Made by a program: the position numbers and the translations under genes
DNA from: Scandinavium sp036271055
Lineage (GTDB): Bacteria; Pseudomonadota; Gammaproteobacteria; Enterobacterales; Enterobacteriaceae
Reading direction: 5' to 3'
Length of the DNA stretch: 64,000 nt
NCBI RefSeq assembly: GCF_036271055.1
Contig: NZ_DATBBJ010000059.1
Coordinates: 310,001 to 374,000, forward strand
The notes under the pieces: model-generated
Told to the model about the DNA's origin: nothing
Seen by the model: the letters and a program-made list of their open reading frames with translations, nothing else
The model's database searches: none
Shown: positions 1 through 8,562 of the stretch, piece after piece
How the letters are laid out: the number at the start of each line of letters is the position of its first letter
Numbering within the stretch: the first letter of the stretch is position 1

Positions 1-140
1 CATTTCACGACCCAAGGGCCCGAGCCAATTTTAGAAGCGGCTTCTTCAGCTTCACGCGGAGTTGAGCAGGCATAGCCTACCGGCGCAGGTAAACCGTAGC
101 GGGCAAACAGCTGTTTGGCCTGGTATTCATGTAAGTTCAT
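1..140 (-). CDS. sucC: Succinyl-CoA synthetase beta subunit, N-terminal 46 codons (cut by window edge)
   Basis: The minus strand reads MNLHEYQAKQLFARYGLPAP from an ATG at 140, the N-terminal ATP-grasp start of SucC. In the family, SucC pairs with SucD and makes succinate and ATP or GTP from succinyl-CoA in the cytoplasmic TCA cycle. The rest of the gene lies outside the window. It follows sucB in the same direction, so it is probably the third gene of sucABCD, although about 200 bp holding an ERIC element separates the two. Confidence 0.95.
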   Translation of the reverse strand, partial: MNLHEYQAKQLFARYGLPAPVGYACSTPREAEEAASKIGSGPWVVK

Positions 141-165
141 GCGTTCTATCCACTTTTCAGGTATG

Positions 166-282
166 CCCGTCATATTTCAAGCTGCATGTGCGTTGGCTTC
201 TCGCTCACCCCAGTCACTTACTTAAGTAAGCTCCTGAGGATTCACTGCGGCGCCGCCTTCCTGCAACTCGAACTATTTAGGG
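166..282 (-). repeat. ERIC element between sucB and sucC
   Basis: An imperfect palindrome of about 117 bp. On the minus strand it carries the two classic ERIC cores, a form of CTCCTGGGGATTCAC (in reverse) and AAGTAAGTGACTGGGGTGAG, joined by the palindrome CTTACTTAAGTAAG. The ends are inverted repeats of each other. It fills most of the sucB-sucC gap and is probably transcribed as part of the operon, where it could fold into a long hairpin. Confidence 0.92.
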
Positions 283-346
283 CAGAATCGTTATCGTTTT
301 ACCTCCGGGCCAGTGATCGCCCGGAGGACAGGTGATACAAGGCTTA

Positions 347-1570
347 CTAAACGTCCAGCAGCAGACGAGTCGGATCTTCCAGCAGCTCTTTAATGGCCAC
401 GAGGAAGCCCACGGACTCACGACCATCGATCAGGCGATGATCGTAGGACAGTGCCAGGTACATCATTGGCAGAATTTCAACTTTGCCATCCACCGCCATC
501 GGACGATCTTTAATGGCATGCATGCCCAGGATCGCGCTCTGTGGTGGGTTGATGATTGGCGTAGACATCAGGGAACCGAACACGCCGCCGTTGGTGATGG
601 TGAAGTTACCGCCGATCAAGTCTTCTACCGTCAGCTTGCCATCGCGGCCTTTCAGCGCCAGCTCTTTAATGTTCTTCTCGATGTCCGCCATGCCAAGCGC
701 GTCAACATCACGCAGCACTGGGGTCACCAGACCGCGCGGCGTAGACACCGCCATGCTGACGTCGAAGTAGTTGTGGTACACCACATCTTCGCCGTCGATA
801 GAGGCGTTCACTTCCGGGTAGCGTTTCAGCGCTTCAACCACCGCTTTCACGTAGAAGGACATGAAGCCCAGGCGGATACCGTGACGTTTTTCAAACGCGT
901 CACCGTACTGCTTACGCAGGTCCATGATTGGCTTCATGTTGACTTCGTTGAAAGTGGTCAGCATCGCGGTGGAGTTTTTCGCTTCCAGCAGACGCTCAGC
1001 TACGCGTTTGCGCAGACGGGTCATCGGAACACGTTTCTCAGTGCGACCAGCCAGCGGAGCCGTAGCTGCAGCAGGTGCCGCCGCAGGGGCTTTCGCTTCC
1101 GTTTTGGCTGGTGCTTTTGCCAGATGTTTTTCAACATCTTCGCGAGTCAGACGACCGCCCACACCCGTGCCTTTGATAGCGCTGGCATCGAGGTTGTGCT
1201 CAGCCAGCAGGCGACGGATCGCCGGGCTCAGCGCATCATTGCTCTGCTCTTCCAGTGAAGCCTGTTGACGCTGAGCTGGCGTGGAATCTTTCGCTTCTGA
1301 TTTAGCACCAGACTCTTTACCCGCACTGTTGCCTTCACGCAGACGGCCTAAAATCTGGCGAGAGGTCACGGTGGTGCCTTCGTCTTCCAGCACTGCATCA
1401 AGAATGCCATCAGCCGACGCCGGTACTTCCAGTACCACTTTGTCAGTTTCGATTTCTACCAGCACTTCATCGCGAACAACCGCATCACCTGGTTTCTTGT
1501 GCCAGGTCGCAACCGTTGCATCGGCTACGGATTCTGGGAGGTCGGGAACAAGAATATCTACGCTACTCAT
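347..1570 (-). CDS. sucB: Dihydrolipoyl succinyltransferase, E2 of 2-oxoglutarate dehydrogenase
   Basis: 407 aa. The N-terminal lipoyl domain (about 1-77) has the lipoyl-lysine motif EIETDKVVLEV. A charged, Ala/Pro-rich linker and a peripheral-subunit-binding domain (about 112-150, ALSPAIRRLLAEHNLD) follow. The C-terminal catalytic domain ends with DHRLIDGRE, whose His378 and Asp382 are the expected active-site residues. It transfers the succinyl group from SucA-bound thiamine diphosphate to CoA and forms the core of the complex. It starts 14 bp after the sucA stop, so the two are cotranscribed. Length and motifs are normal for the family (405 aa in E. coli). Confidence 0.98.
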   Translation of the reverse strand: MSSVDILVPDLPESVADATVATWHKKPGDAVVRDEVLVEIETDKVVLEVPASADGILDAVLEDEGTTVTSRQILGRLREGNSAGKESGAKSEAKDSTPAQRQQASLEEQSNDALSPAIRRLLAEHNLDASAIKGTGVGGRLTREDVEKHLAKAPAKTEAKAPAAAPAAATAPLAGRTEKRVPMTRLRKRVAERLLEAKNSTAMLTTFNEVNMKPIMDLRKQYGDAFEKRHGIRLGFMSFYVKAVVEALKRYPEVNASIDGEDVVYHNYFDVSMAVSTPRGLVTPVLRDVDALGMADIEKNIKELALKGRDGKLTVEDLIGGNFTITNGGVFGSLMSTPIINPPQSAILGMHAIKDRPMAVDGKVEILPMMYLALSYDHRLIDGRESVGFLVAIKELLEDPTRLLLDV

Positions 1571-1584
1571 TTTGTATCCTTTAA

Positions 1585-4392
1585 TTAATCGACGTTCAGC
1601 GCGTCATTGACCAGATCTTGTTGCTGCTTCTGGTGAACAGACATATACCCTACCGCCGGAGAGGCGGAGGCCGGGCGACCTGCGTAACGCAGGGCTGACC
1701 CAAATGGAATCACTTCACGCAAGTGATGCTGGCTGCAGTACCAGGCGCCCTGGTTGAGCGGCTCTTCCTGACACCAGACAAAATCATGCACGTGAGCATA
1801 AGCTTTCAACACGTCCTGCATCGCCTGATGTGGGAACGGATAAAGTTGTTCGATACGCACGATGGCGACATCTTTTTGATCGTTCTTGCGGCGCTGTTCC
1901 AGCAGATCGTAGTAAACCTTACCGGAGCACATCACCACGCGTTTAACGCCTTTCGGATCCAGCTCGTCCACTTCGCCAATTGCAGGCATAAAGGTGCCGT
2001 TGGCTAATTCGTCGAGGCTGGACACCGCCAGTGGGTGACGCAGCAGTGATTTCGGTGACATCACCACCAGCGGACGGCGCATCCCGCGCAGCGCCTGACG
2101 ACGCAGCATGTGATAAACCTGAGCCGGGGTAGACGGCACGCAAACCTGCATGTTTTGTTCAGCACAGAGTTGCAGATAACGCTCCAGACGTGCGGAGGAG
2201 TGCTCCGGACCCTGGCCTTCGTAACCGTGCGGCAGCAGCATGGTCAGGCCACACATACGGCCCCACTTCTGCTCGCCGGAACTGATGAACTGGTCGATAA
2301 CCACCTGCGCACCGTTGGCGAAGTCACCAAACTGCGCTTCCCAGATAGTCAGGATGCGTGGTTCTGCGGTGGCGTAGCCGTATTCAAATGCCAGCACCGC
2401 TTCTTCAGACAACACGGAGTCCCAGACCTTGAACTGGCCCTGACCGTTATGCACGTGCTGCAGCGGGGTGTAAGTGGAACCGTTAGTCTGGTTGTGGATT
2501 ACCGCGTGGCGATGGAAGAACGTGCCGCGACCGGAGTCTTCACCGGAAAGACGAACCGGAATGCCTTCATCAACCAGCGTGGCGTACGCCAGGTTTTCAG
2601 CACCACCCCAGTCGAACATTTTCTCGCCTGCGGCCATCGACTGACGGTCACCGTAGATTTTCGCCACACGAGACTGCATTTCAACGGCGTCAGGCACGGT
2701 GCTGATGCGCTTAGCCAGCTCCTGCAAGCGCTTCATGTCGACTTTGTTCGGGTAGCTCTCATCCCACTCGTGGTTGAGGTACGGTGACCAGGTGAACGAA
2801 TGCATGTTCATCGGACGCCACTCTTTCACCACACACTCGCCCGCGTCCAGCGCGTCGCGGTACAGATTGACCATTTCGGTCGCATCTTCCAGCGTCGCCA
2901 CGTTGTCGCCTTCGAGCTTGTCAGCGTAGAGTTTGCGTGGGGTCGGATGTTTTTTGATTTTCTGGTACATCAGCGGCTGTGTTGCACTCGGCTCGTCGGC
3001 TTCGTTATGGCCGTGACGGCGATAACAAACCAGATCGATGAACACATCGCGTTTGAAGGTGTTACGGAAATCGAGTGCCAGACGGGTGACAAACGCCACC
3101 GCTTCCGGGTCATCCGCGTTCACGTGGAAAATCGGTGCCATTACCATCTTACCGATATCGGTACAGTACGGTGTGGAACGCGCATCCAGTGGGTTGGACG
3201 TGGTGAAGCCCACCTGGTTGTTGATAACGATGCGAACAGTTCCGCCCACTTCGTAACCACGTGCTTTAGACATGTTCAGGGTTTCCTGAACCACGCCCTG
3301 CCCGGCAACCGCCGCATCACCATGAATGGTGATTGGCAGCACTTTGTTGCTGCTTGGCTCTTCGAGACGATCCAGACGCGCACGCACGGAGCCGATAACC
3401 ACTGGGCTCACGATTTCAAGGTGCGACGGGTTGAACGCCAGCGCCAGGTGCACCAGACCGCCTTCGGTTTCGATATCTGACGAGAAGCCCATGTGGTACT
3501 TCACGTCACCGGTTCCGAGGTGTTCTTTATGCTTACCGGCGAATTCGTCGAACAAATCCTGCGGCTTTTTACCGAGCACGTTGATCAGTACGTTCAGACG
3601 ACCACGGTGCGCCATACCCAACACCACTTCGCGCGTGCCGCTTTTACCCGCATGACGGATAAGTTCTTTCAGCATTGGCACCAGCGCGTCGCCGCCTTCC
3701 AGCGAGAAGCGTTTTGCGCCAGGGAATTTCGCGCCCAGATAACGCTCCAGGCCTTCCGCTGCGGTCAGCTCAGTCAGGAAACGTTTTTTCTCGTCCGCGC
3801 TAAAATTCGCGTGACCGACTACCGATTCGATACGCTGCTGGATCCAGCGTTTCTCTTCCGTAGACGTAATATGCATGTATTCCGCGCCGATAGAGCCGCC
3901 GTACGTTTGCTTCAATGCAGCAATCAAATCGGCAAGCTTCATGGTTTCTTTGCCAATAGCAAAAGAACCTACGTTAAAACTTTCCTGAAGATCTGCATCG
4001 GTGAGATCATGGAACGCGGGATCCAGATCGGCCACGTGCTCTTGTTTCCAAAGCCCGAGGGGATCAAGATTCGCCGCCTGATGACCACGGAAACGCCAGG
4101 CGTTGATCAACTGCAGGACTTTAACCTGCTTCACATTCGAGTCAGGGTCGGAGATCGCGGAAGAGTAACGTGACGCATCCTTCGCCAGACGACGGAAATA
4201 ATCACGCGTAGTAGAGTGGAATTGATCCGGTTTGACTCCGGTACCAGGTAACTGCTGGAACATTGAACGCCAGTTGGCGTCGACAGAGTCAGGATCGGTT
4301 AAGAAGTCTTCATAGAGCTGTTCTATCCAGCTCTGGTTGGAGCCAGAGAGGTAAGAAGAGTCCAGCCAGGCTTTCATTGCGCCGTTCTGCAT
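1585..4392 (-). CDS. sucA: 2-oxoglutarate dehydrogenase E1 component
   Basis: 935 aa, close to the 933 aa of E. coli. It is a thiamine-diphosphate-dependent decarboxylase and the first enzyme of the 2-oxoglutarate dehydrogenase complex. Recognisable parts are the N-terminal E2-binding stretch (KAWLDSSYLSGSNQSWIEQL), the core segments GMAHRGRLNVLINVLG and HGDAAVAGQGVVQETLNMS, and the C-terminal transketolase-like part (EAQFGDFANGAQVVIDQF). The start is the ATG at 4392, matching the known N-terminus. It lies upstream of sucB, with about 290 bp to sdhB holding a REP pair and room for its own promoter. Confidence 0.98.
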   Translation of the reverse strand: MQNGAMKAWLDSSYLSGSNQSWIEQLYEDFLTDPDSVDANWRSMFQQLPGTGVKPDQFHSTTRDYFRRLAKDASRYSSAISDPDSNVKQVKVLQLINAWRFRGHQAANLDPLGLWKQEHVADLDPAFHDLTDADLQESFNVGSFAIGKETMKLADLIAALKQTYGGSIGAEYMHITSTEEKRWIQQRIESVVGHANFSADEKKRFLTELTAAEGLERYLGAKFPGAKRFSLEGGDALVPMLKELIRHAGKSGTREVVLGMAHRGRLNVLINVLGKKPQDLFDEFAGKHKEHLGTGDVKYHMGFSSDIETEGGLVHLALAFNPSHLEIVSPVVIGSVRARLDRLEEPSSNKVLPITIHGDAAVAGQGVVQETLNMSKARGYEVGGTVRIVINNQVGFTTSNPLDARSTPYCTDIGKMVMAPIFHVNADDPEAVAFVTRLALDFRNTFKRDVFIDLVCYRRHGHNEADEPSATQPLMYQKIKKHPTPRKLYADKLEGDNVATLEDATEMVNLYRDALDAGECVVKEWRPMNMHSFTWSPYLNHEWDESYPNKVDMKRLQELAKRISTVPDAVEMQSRVAKIYGDRQSMAAGEKMFDWGGAENLAYATLVDEGIPVRLSGEDSGRGTFFHRHAVIHNQTNGSTYTPLQHVHNGQGQFKVWDSVLSEEAVLAFEYGYATAEPRILTIWEAQFGDFANGAQVVIDQFISSGEQKWGRMCGLTMLLPHGYEGQGPEHSSARLERYLQLCAEQNMQVCVPSTPAQVYHMLRRQALRGMRRPLVVMSPKSLLRHPLAVSSLDELANGTFMPAIGEVDELDPKGVKRVVMCSGKVYYDLLEQRRKNDQKDVAIVRIEQLYPFPHQAMQDVLKAYAHVHDFVWCQEEPLNQGAWYCSQHHLREVIPFGSALRYAGRPASASPAVGYMSVHQKQQQDLVNDALNVD

Positions 4393-4681
4393 CGTGATCC
4401 CTTAAGCATTTTTATGCTTACTTTCGCCGTAGAAACAACCACGCACACAACGTGTACGTGCCGGGGTTCACTTGCGAGCTCTTCTAGTCGGGCCCGCGAA
4501 GGAACCTTTAAAAACTGTCTTAATAATCGTCATCGTTCAGGCTGCGCTGAACGCCTCGATTATTGCTTGTCTGGCAGTTTTTAGAGGTTTCCTGCAATTC
4601 CGTTTTGCCCGGTGGCACTGCGTTTACCGGGCCTACAGATTTTGTAGGCCGGATAAGCACAGCGCCATCCGGCATGACTAC
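4393..4681. other. sdhB-sucA intergenic region
   Basis: 289 bp without a gene. The part next to sdhB holds two REP units facing each other (4607-4673). The part next to sucA is the sucA leader, rich in short A/T runs. In E. coli a weaker internal sucA promoter lies in the equivalent gap; I see no clear -35/-10 pair here that I would assign. Confidence 0.6.
4607..4673. repeat. Pair of inverted REP elements (BIME-like)
   Basis: Two copies of the REP palindrome face each other: one reads about 4607-4637 (GCCCGGTGGCACTGCG, then ACCGGGCCTAC), the other 4643-4673 (GTAGGCCGGATAAGCACAGC, then GCCATCCGGC). Each can form a stem-loop. REP pairs at this junction in E. coli are thought to protect upstream sdh mRNA from 3' exonucleases; that role here is inferred. 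Confidence 0.85.
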
Positions 4682-5398
4682 TTACGCACTACGGTTCAAC
4701 AACATCGACTTAATGTGACCGATGGCGCGCGTCGGGTTCAGCCCTTTAGGACATACACTGACGCAGTTCATGATGCTATGGCAGCGGAATACGCTGAAAG
4801 CGTCACTTAATCCTTCAAGGCGGTTGTCGGTTTCTGTATCGCGGCTGTCGATCAGGAAGCGATACGCCGCTAACAGACCGGCCGGGCCGATGAACTTATC
4901 CGGGTTCCACCAGAATGATGGGCAAGACGTGGAACAACATGCACAGAGAATACACTCGTACAGGCCATCCAGTTTTTCACGCTGCTCAGGCGACTGTAAA
5001 TGCTCGCGAGCGGGTGGATTTTGCCCATTATTCAACAAGTAAGGCTTAATCTTCTCATATTGGGCATAGAACTGCCCCATGTCTACCACCAAATCGCGCA
5101 CGACGGGCAAACCCGGCAGCGGGCGGATCACAATCTTCTGCCCGGCACGTTGCAGCGCGGAAATCGGGGTCACACACGCCAGACCATTCTTACCGTTCAT
5201 GTTCACGCCATCAGAGCCGCAAACACCTTCGCGGCACGAACGACGGAACGACAGCGTCGGGTCCTGTTCTTTCAGCTGGATCAACGCATCCAGCAGCATC
5301 ATGTCGCGCCCTTCTTCCGCTTCGAGGGTGTAATCCTGCATGCGCGGAGCGTCGTCGACATCCGGGTTATAACGATAAACTGAAAACTCGAGTCTCAT
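4682..5398 (-). CDS. sdhB: Succinate dehydrogenase iron-sulfur subunit
   Basis: 238 aa, same length as in E. coli. The N-terminal plant-type ferredoxin domain has the [2Fe-2S] motif CREGVCGSDGVNMNG and a later Cys. The C-terminal domain has CILCACCSTSCP and CHSIMNCVSVCPKG, which hold the [4Fe-4S] and [3Fe-4S] clusters. It carries electrons from FAD in SdhA to ubiquinone at the SdhCD membrane anchor. Last gene of sdhCDAB, 16 bp after sdhA. Confidence 0.98.
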   Translation of the reverse strand: MRLEFSVYRYNPDVDDAPRMQDYTLEAEEGRDMMLLDALIQLKEQDPTLSFRRSCREGVCGSDGVNMNGKNGLACVTPISALQRAGQKIVIRPLPGLPVVRDLVVDMGQFYAQYEKIKPYLLNNGQNPPAREHLQSPEQREKLDGLYECILCACCSTSCPSFWWNPDKFIGPAGLLAAYRFLIDSRDTETDNRLEGLSDAFSVFRCHSIMNCVSVCPKGLNPTRAIGHIKSMLLNRSA

Positions 5399-5414
5399 TT
5401 TCCTGTCTCCGCAA

Positions 5415-7181
5415 TTAGTAGGTACGCACTTTCGGCGGGAATGCCGGACGCAGTTTCGGTTCCATGTTCACTTCACGACGTGTCATGGATTCAGACTGCG
5501 GCTGGTACAGGGAATGGCAGAGCCAGTTTGCGTCATCACGCTCCGGGAAGTCGAAGCGGCTATGCGCGCCACGGCTTTCGGTACGGAAGTTCGCTGACAC
5601 CGCTGTCGCAAACGCGGTTTCCATCAGGTTATCCAGCTCCAGACATTCAACACGCTGGGTGTTGAACTCGCTTGACGTGTCATCCAGACGGGCGTTTTTG
5701 AGGCGCTCGCGGATCGCTTTCAGCTGTTCCAGACCTTTCGCCATCGCGTCACCTTCACGGAATACCGAGAAGTTGTGTTGCATGCATTCCTGCAGTGCTT
5801 TGCGGATTTCCACCGGATCTTCACCGCTACGGGTGTTGTTCCAGCGGTTGAGACGTTCCAGAGAAGCGTCGATATCAGATTCGCTGGCATCGCGCAGTGC
5901 GCCCTGCTCGGCGATAGATTCTTGCAGATGCAGACCCGCCGCACGACCAAACACCACCAGATCCAACAGTGAGTTGCCGCCCAGACGGTTCGCGCCGTGT
6001 ACCGATACGCAGGCGATTTCGCCAACCGCGAACAGACCCGGGATCACTACATCTTCGCCCTTCTCGTTCACAGTCAACGCCTGACCAGTCACTTTGGTCG
6101 GAATACCGCCCATCATGTAATGGCAGGTTGGGATAACCGGGATCGGCTCTTTGATAGGGTCAACGTGTGCGAAGGTGCGAGAAAGTTCGAGGATACCCGG
6201 CAGACGGGATTCGAGAACGTCTTTACCGAGGTGGTCGAGTTTCAGTTTGGCATGCGGACCCCACGGGCCGTCGCAGCCGCGACCTTCACGAATTTCGATC
6301 ATGATGGAACGTGCCACCACATCACGACCCGCCAGGTCTTTCGCATTCGGCGCATAACGCTCCATGAAGCGCTCGCCGTGTTTGTTCAGCAGATAACCGC
6401 CTTCACCACGACAACCTTCAGTCACCAATACGCCTGCACCAGCGATACCGGTTGGATGGAACTGCCACATTTCCATATCCTGCACAGGCACGCCTGCACG
6501 GATAGCCATACCAACGCCGTCACCGGTATTGATGTGCGCGTTAGTCGTAGACTGGTAAATTCGGCCCGCGCCGCCGGTTGCCAGCACGGTGGCCTTGGCT
6601 TTGAAGTACACGACTTCACCGGTTTCGATGCACAGTGCGGTACAACCCATCACCGCGCCATCCTGGTTTTTCACCAGATCCAGCGCATACCACTCGGAGA
6701 AAATGGTGGTGTGGTTTTTCAGGTTCTGCTGATACAGCGTGTGCAACAGTGCGTGACCTGTACGGTCAGCTGCCGCTGCGGTACGTGCCGCCTGCTCGCC
6801 GCCGAAGTTTTTCGACTGGCCGCCAAACGGACGCTGATAAATGGTGCCATCGTCCAGACGGGAGAACGGCAGACCCATATGTTCCAGCTCCAGAATCGCT
6901 TCCGGGCCGGTCTTACACATATATTCGATTGCGTCCTGGTCACCGATGTAGTCCGACCCTTTAACGGTGTCGTACATGTGCCATTCCCAGTTATCTTCAT
7001 GGGTGTTACCGAGTGCGACGGTGATACCACCCTGCGCAGACACGGTATGGGAACGGGTCGGGAAGACTTTAGAGAGCAGCGCACAGGTCTGGCCGCTCTG
7101 GGAAATTTGCAGTGCGGCACGCATACCTGCGCCACCTGCACCGATGACTACAGCATCAAATTCTCTTACTGGCAGTTTCAT
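5415..7181 (-). CDS. sdhA: Succinate dehydrogenase flavoprotein subunit
   Basis: 588 aa from the ATG at 7181. A start four codons upstream is open, but MKLPVREFDAVV is the conserved N-terminus and its ATG overlaps the sdhD stop by one base (TAATG), typical of coupled translation. It has the FAD-binding VVIGAGGAGMRAAL, the covalent FAD site TRSHTVSAQGG (His45), and the catalytic C-terminal region including HPTGIAGAG and PTCHYMMGG. It oxidises succinate to fumarate on the inner face of the cytoplasmic membrane. Confidence 0.98.
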   Translation of the reverse strand: MKLPVREFDAVVIGAGGAGMRAALQISQSGQTCALLSKVFPTRSHTVSAQGGITVALGNTHEDNWEWHMYDTVKGSDYIGDQDAIEYMCKTGPEAILELEHMGLPFSRLDDGTIYQRPFGGQSKNFGGEQAARTAAAADRTGHALLHTLYQQNLKNHTTIFSEWYALDLVKNQDGAVMGCTALCIETGEVVYFKAKATVLATGGAGRIYQSTTNAHINTGDGVGMAIRAGVPVQDMEMWQFHPTGIAGAGVLVTEGCRGEGGYLLNKHGERFMERYAPNAKDLAGRDVVARSIMIEIREGRGCDGPWGPHAKLKLDHLGKDVLESRLPGILELSRTFAHVDPIKEPIPVIPTCHYMMGGIPTKVTGQALTVNEKGEDVVIPGLFAVGEIACVSVHGANRLGGNSLLDLVVFGRAAGLHLQESIAEQGALRDASESDIDASLERLNRWNNTRSGEDPVEIRKALQECMQHNFSVFREGDAMAKGLEQLKAIRERLKNARLDDTSSEFNTQRVECLELDNLMETAFATAVSANFRTESRGAHSRFDFPERDDANWLCHSLYQPQSESMTRREVNMEPKLRPAFPPKVRTY

Positions 7182-7528
7182 TACACACCCCACACCACAA
7201 CAAATCCATAAATCACGTAAACCACCAGTGCAACGACGATAGCCAATTGCAGCGGTAGGCGAATGGCCAGCGGTTTAACGTAGTCGGTCAACACCTGCCA
7301 CATGCCAATCCAGGCATGAATCAAGATAGAAAACAGAGCCAGCAGGGTGAAGACTTTGGTGAAAGCGGAAGAGAAGAAACCCGTCCAGACTTCCCAGGTC
7401 AGTGTTCCATGGGTCGCGAAGAAAGCCACCATGTAGATGATGTACAGAGTGAGGACAATCGCGGTGGCACGTACGAGGATGAAGTCATGTACGCCGTTGC
7501 GTCCTAGTGCTGAGGCGTTGCTTACCAT
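7181..7528 (-). CDS. sdhD: Succinate dehydrogenase membrane anchor, small subunit
   Basis: 115 aa starting MVSNASALGRNGVHDFILVR. An upstream in-frame ATG at 7576 would lie inside sdhC and is not the family start. Three hydrophobic segments (about 16-36, 59-80 and 91-112) span the membrane. With SdhC it binds heme b and ubiquinone. Its start overlaps the end of sdhC by 7 bases and its stop overlaps the sdhA start, so the first three sdh genes are tightly coupled. Confidence 0.97.
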   Translation of the reverse strand: MVSNASALGRNGVHDFILVRATAIVLTLYIIYMVAFFATHGTLTWEVWTGFFSSAFTKVFTLLALFSILIHAWIGMWQVLTDYVKPLAIRLPLQLAIVVALVVYVIYGFVVVWGV

Positions 7529-7911
7529 ACGAGGACTCCTGCGAGAAGTGAAAGCACGACAGTAATTACAAAACAAATATTGGCAGACCGGACGCCCACT
7601 TCGAGGGTCTCTTCCAGATAGCCAAAGTCCATCATCAGATGACGAATGCCCACCACGGCGTGATACGCCAGTGCGGTCAGAATGCCCCAGAGGATGAATT
7701 TAACGAAGAAGCCACTCATGATCGCGCTGGCGACCTGAAAGCCTTCAGGAGAGGAGAGACTGGTGCCCAGTAACCACAACAGGATGCCAACCGCCACAAA
7801 AGTTATCACGCCTGAAACGCGGTGGAGGATGGACGCTATCGCCGTTACGGGGAATCGGATCGTTTTCAGATCCAGATTGACAGGTCTTTGTTTTTTCACA
7901 TTTTTGATCAT
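7522..7911 (-). CDS. sdhC: Succinate dehydrogenase cytochrome b556 subunit
   Basis: 129 aa from MIKNVKKQRPVNLDL (ATG at 7911, the usual family start; a start five codons upstream is open). Three transmembrane segments and the heme/quinone region SILHRVSGV and AYHAVVGIRH are present. First gene of the operon. In E. coli its leader is a target of the small RNAs RyhB, Spot 42 and RybB and its promoter of ArcA and CRP; I did not verify sRNA sites here. Confidence 0.97.
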   Translation of the reverse strand: MIKNVKKQRPVNLDLKTIRFPVTAIASILHRVSGVITFVAVGILLWLLGTSLSSPEGFQVASAIMSGFFVKFILWGILTALAYHAVVGIRHLMMDFGYLEETLEVGVRSANICFVITVVLSLLAGVLVW

Positions 7912-8562
7912 GAATAACGCCCACATGCTGTTCTTATTGTTTCCCTTCCTCCGGTCTGCGTGCGGGTCAGACAGCGTCCTTTCTATAACTGCGCGTCATG
8001 TAAAAACTCCACAAAGAAGAGCTAAAACGGCACATTACAACGCTGGGTGGCTCGGGATTGCAGGGGTTTCCGGAGACCTGGCGGCAGTATAGGACGTTCA
8101 CAAAATCATTACAATTAACCTACATATAGTTTGTCGGGTTTTATGCGGAACAGTGATCAGGGTCACGATAACAACATTATTTTAAATTTTACTCACCAGA
8201 TTTGACAAAGATTAAACATTATTGTTACAACCATCATCCGAAAAGGCATATAATGCGTAAAAGTTATGGGGTCACGCTTTCTACTGAGAATAAGTTATGT
8301 AACAGTGAGAAAGTATTGACCGATGTAATGCCGACAGTTAATAGTGATAGACAGGTTTGAATAAACGGACTGCTAAGACCCTGATTTGCTGTTGTTTCAT
8401 GGTGGATTGACCGTATACCCCCTGGCGCCCCTTGCTCTGTACCCTGGTTTCCCTCGTGAGCTGAGCGGTGAGCCGAATAACAAATTGGTAACGTCGAACT
8501 TTACCCTGAAAGTAAATCCGGGATCCGCAGTCTTACGCAATAAGGCGCTAAGGAGACCGTAA
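7912..8562. promoter_or_regulatory. Divergent sdhC-gltA control region
   Basis: 651 bp without a gene between divergently transcribed sdhC and gltA. The middle (about 8095-8350) is strongly A/T rich, as expected for overlapping promoters and ArcA sites, and holds a CRP-like palindrome at 8152-8167. The E. coli counterpart is bound by ArcA, CRP and Fur-dependent regulators. I cannot fix individual -35/-10 boxes with confidence. Confidence 0.7.
8152..8167. promoter_or_regulatory. Candidate CRP site in the sdhC-gltA region
   Basis: AGTGATCAGGGTCACG matches the CRP consensus TGTGA-N6-TCACA at eight of ten core positions, with the correct six-base spacer. It lies about 240 bp from the sdhC start and 395 bp from the gltA start. 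CRP control of sdh is known in E. coli; the site here is a sequence match only. Confidence 0.55.

Noticed and set aside
3493..4173. 226-codon and other long open frames opposite sucA
   Set aside because: Antisense shadows of the intact sucA gene with low-complexity translations.
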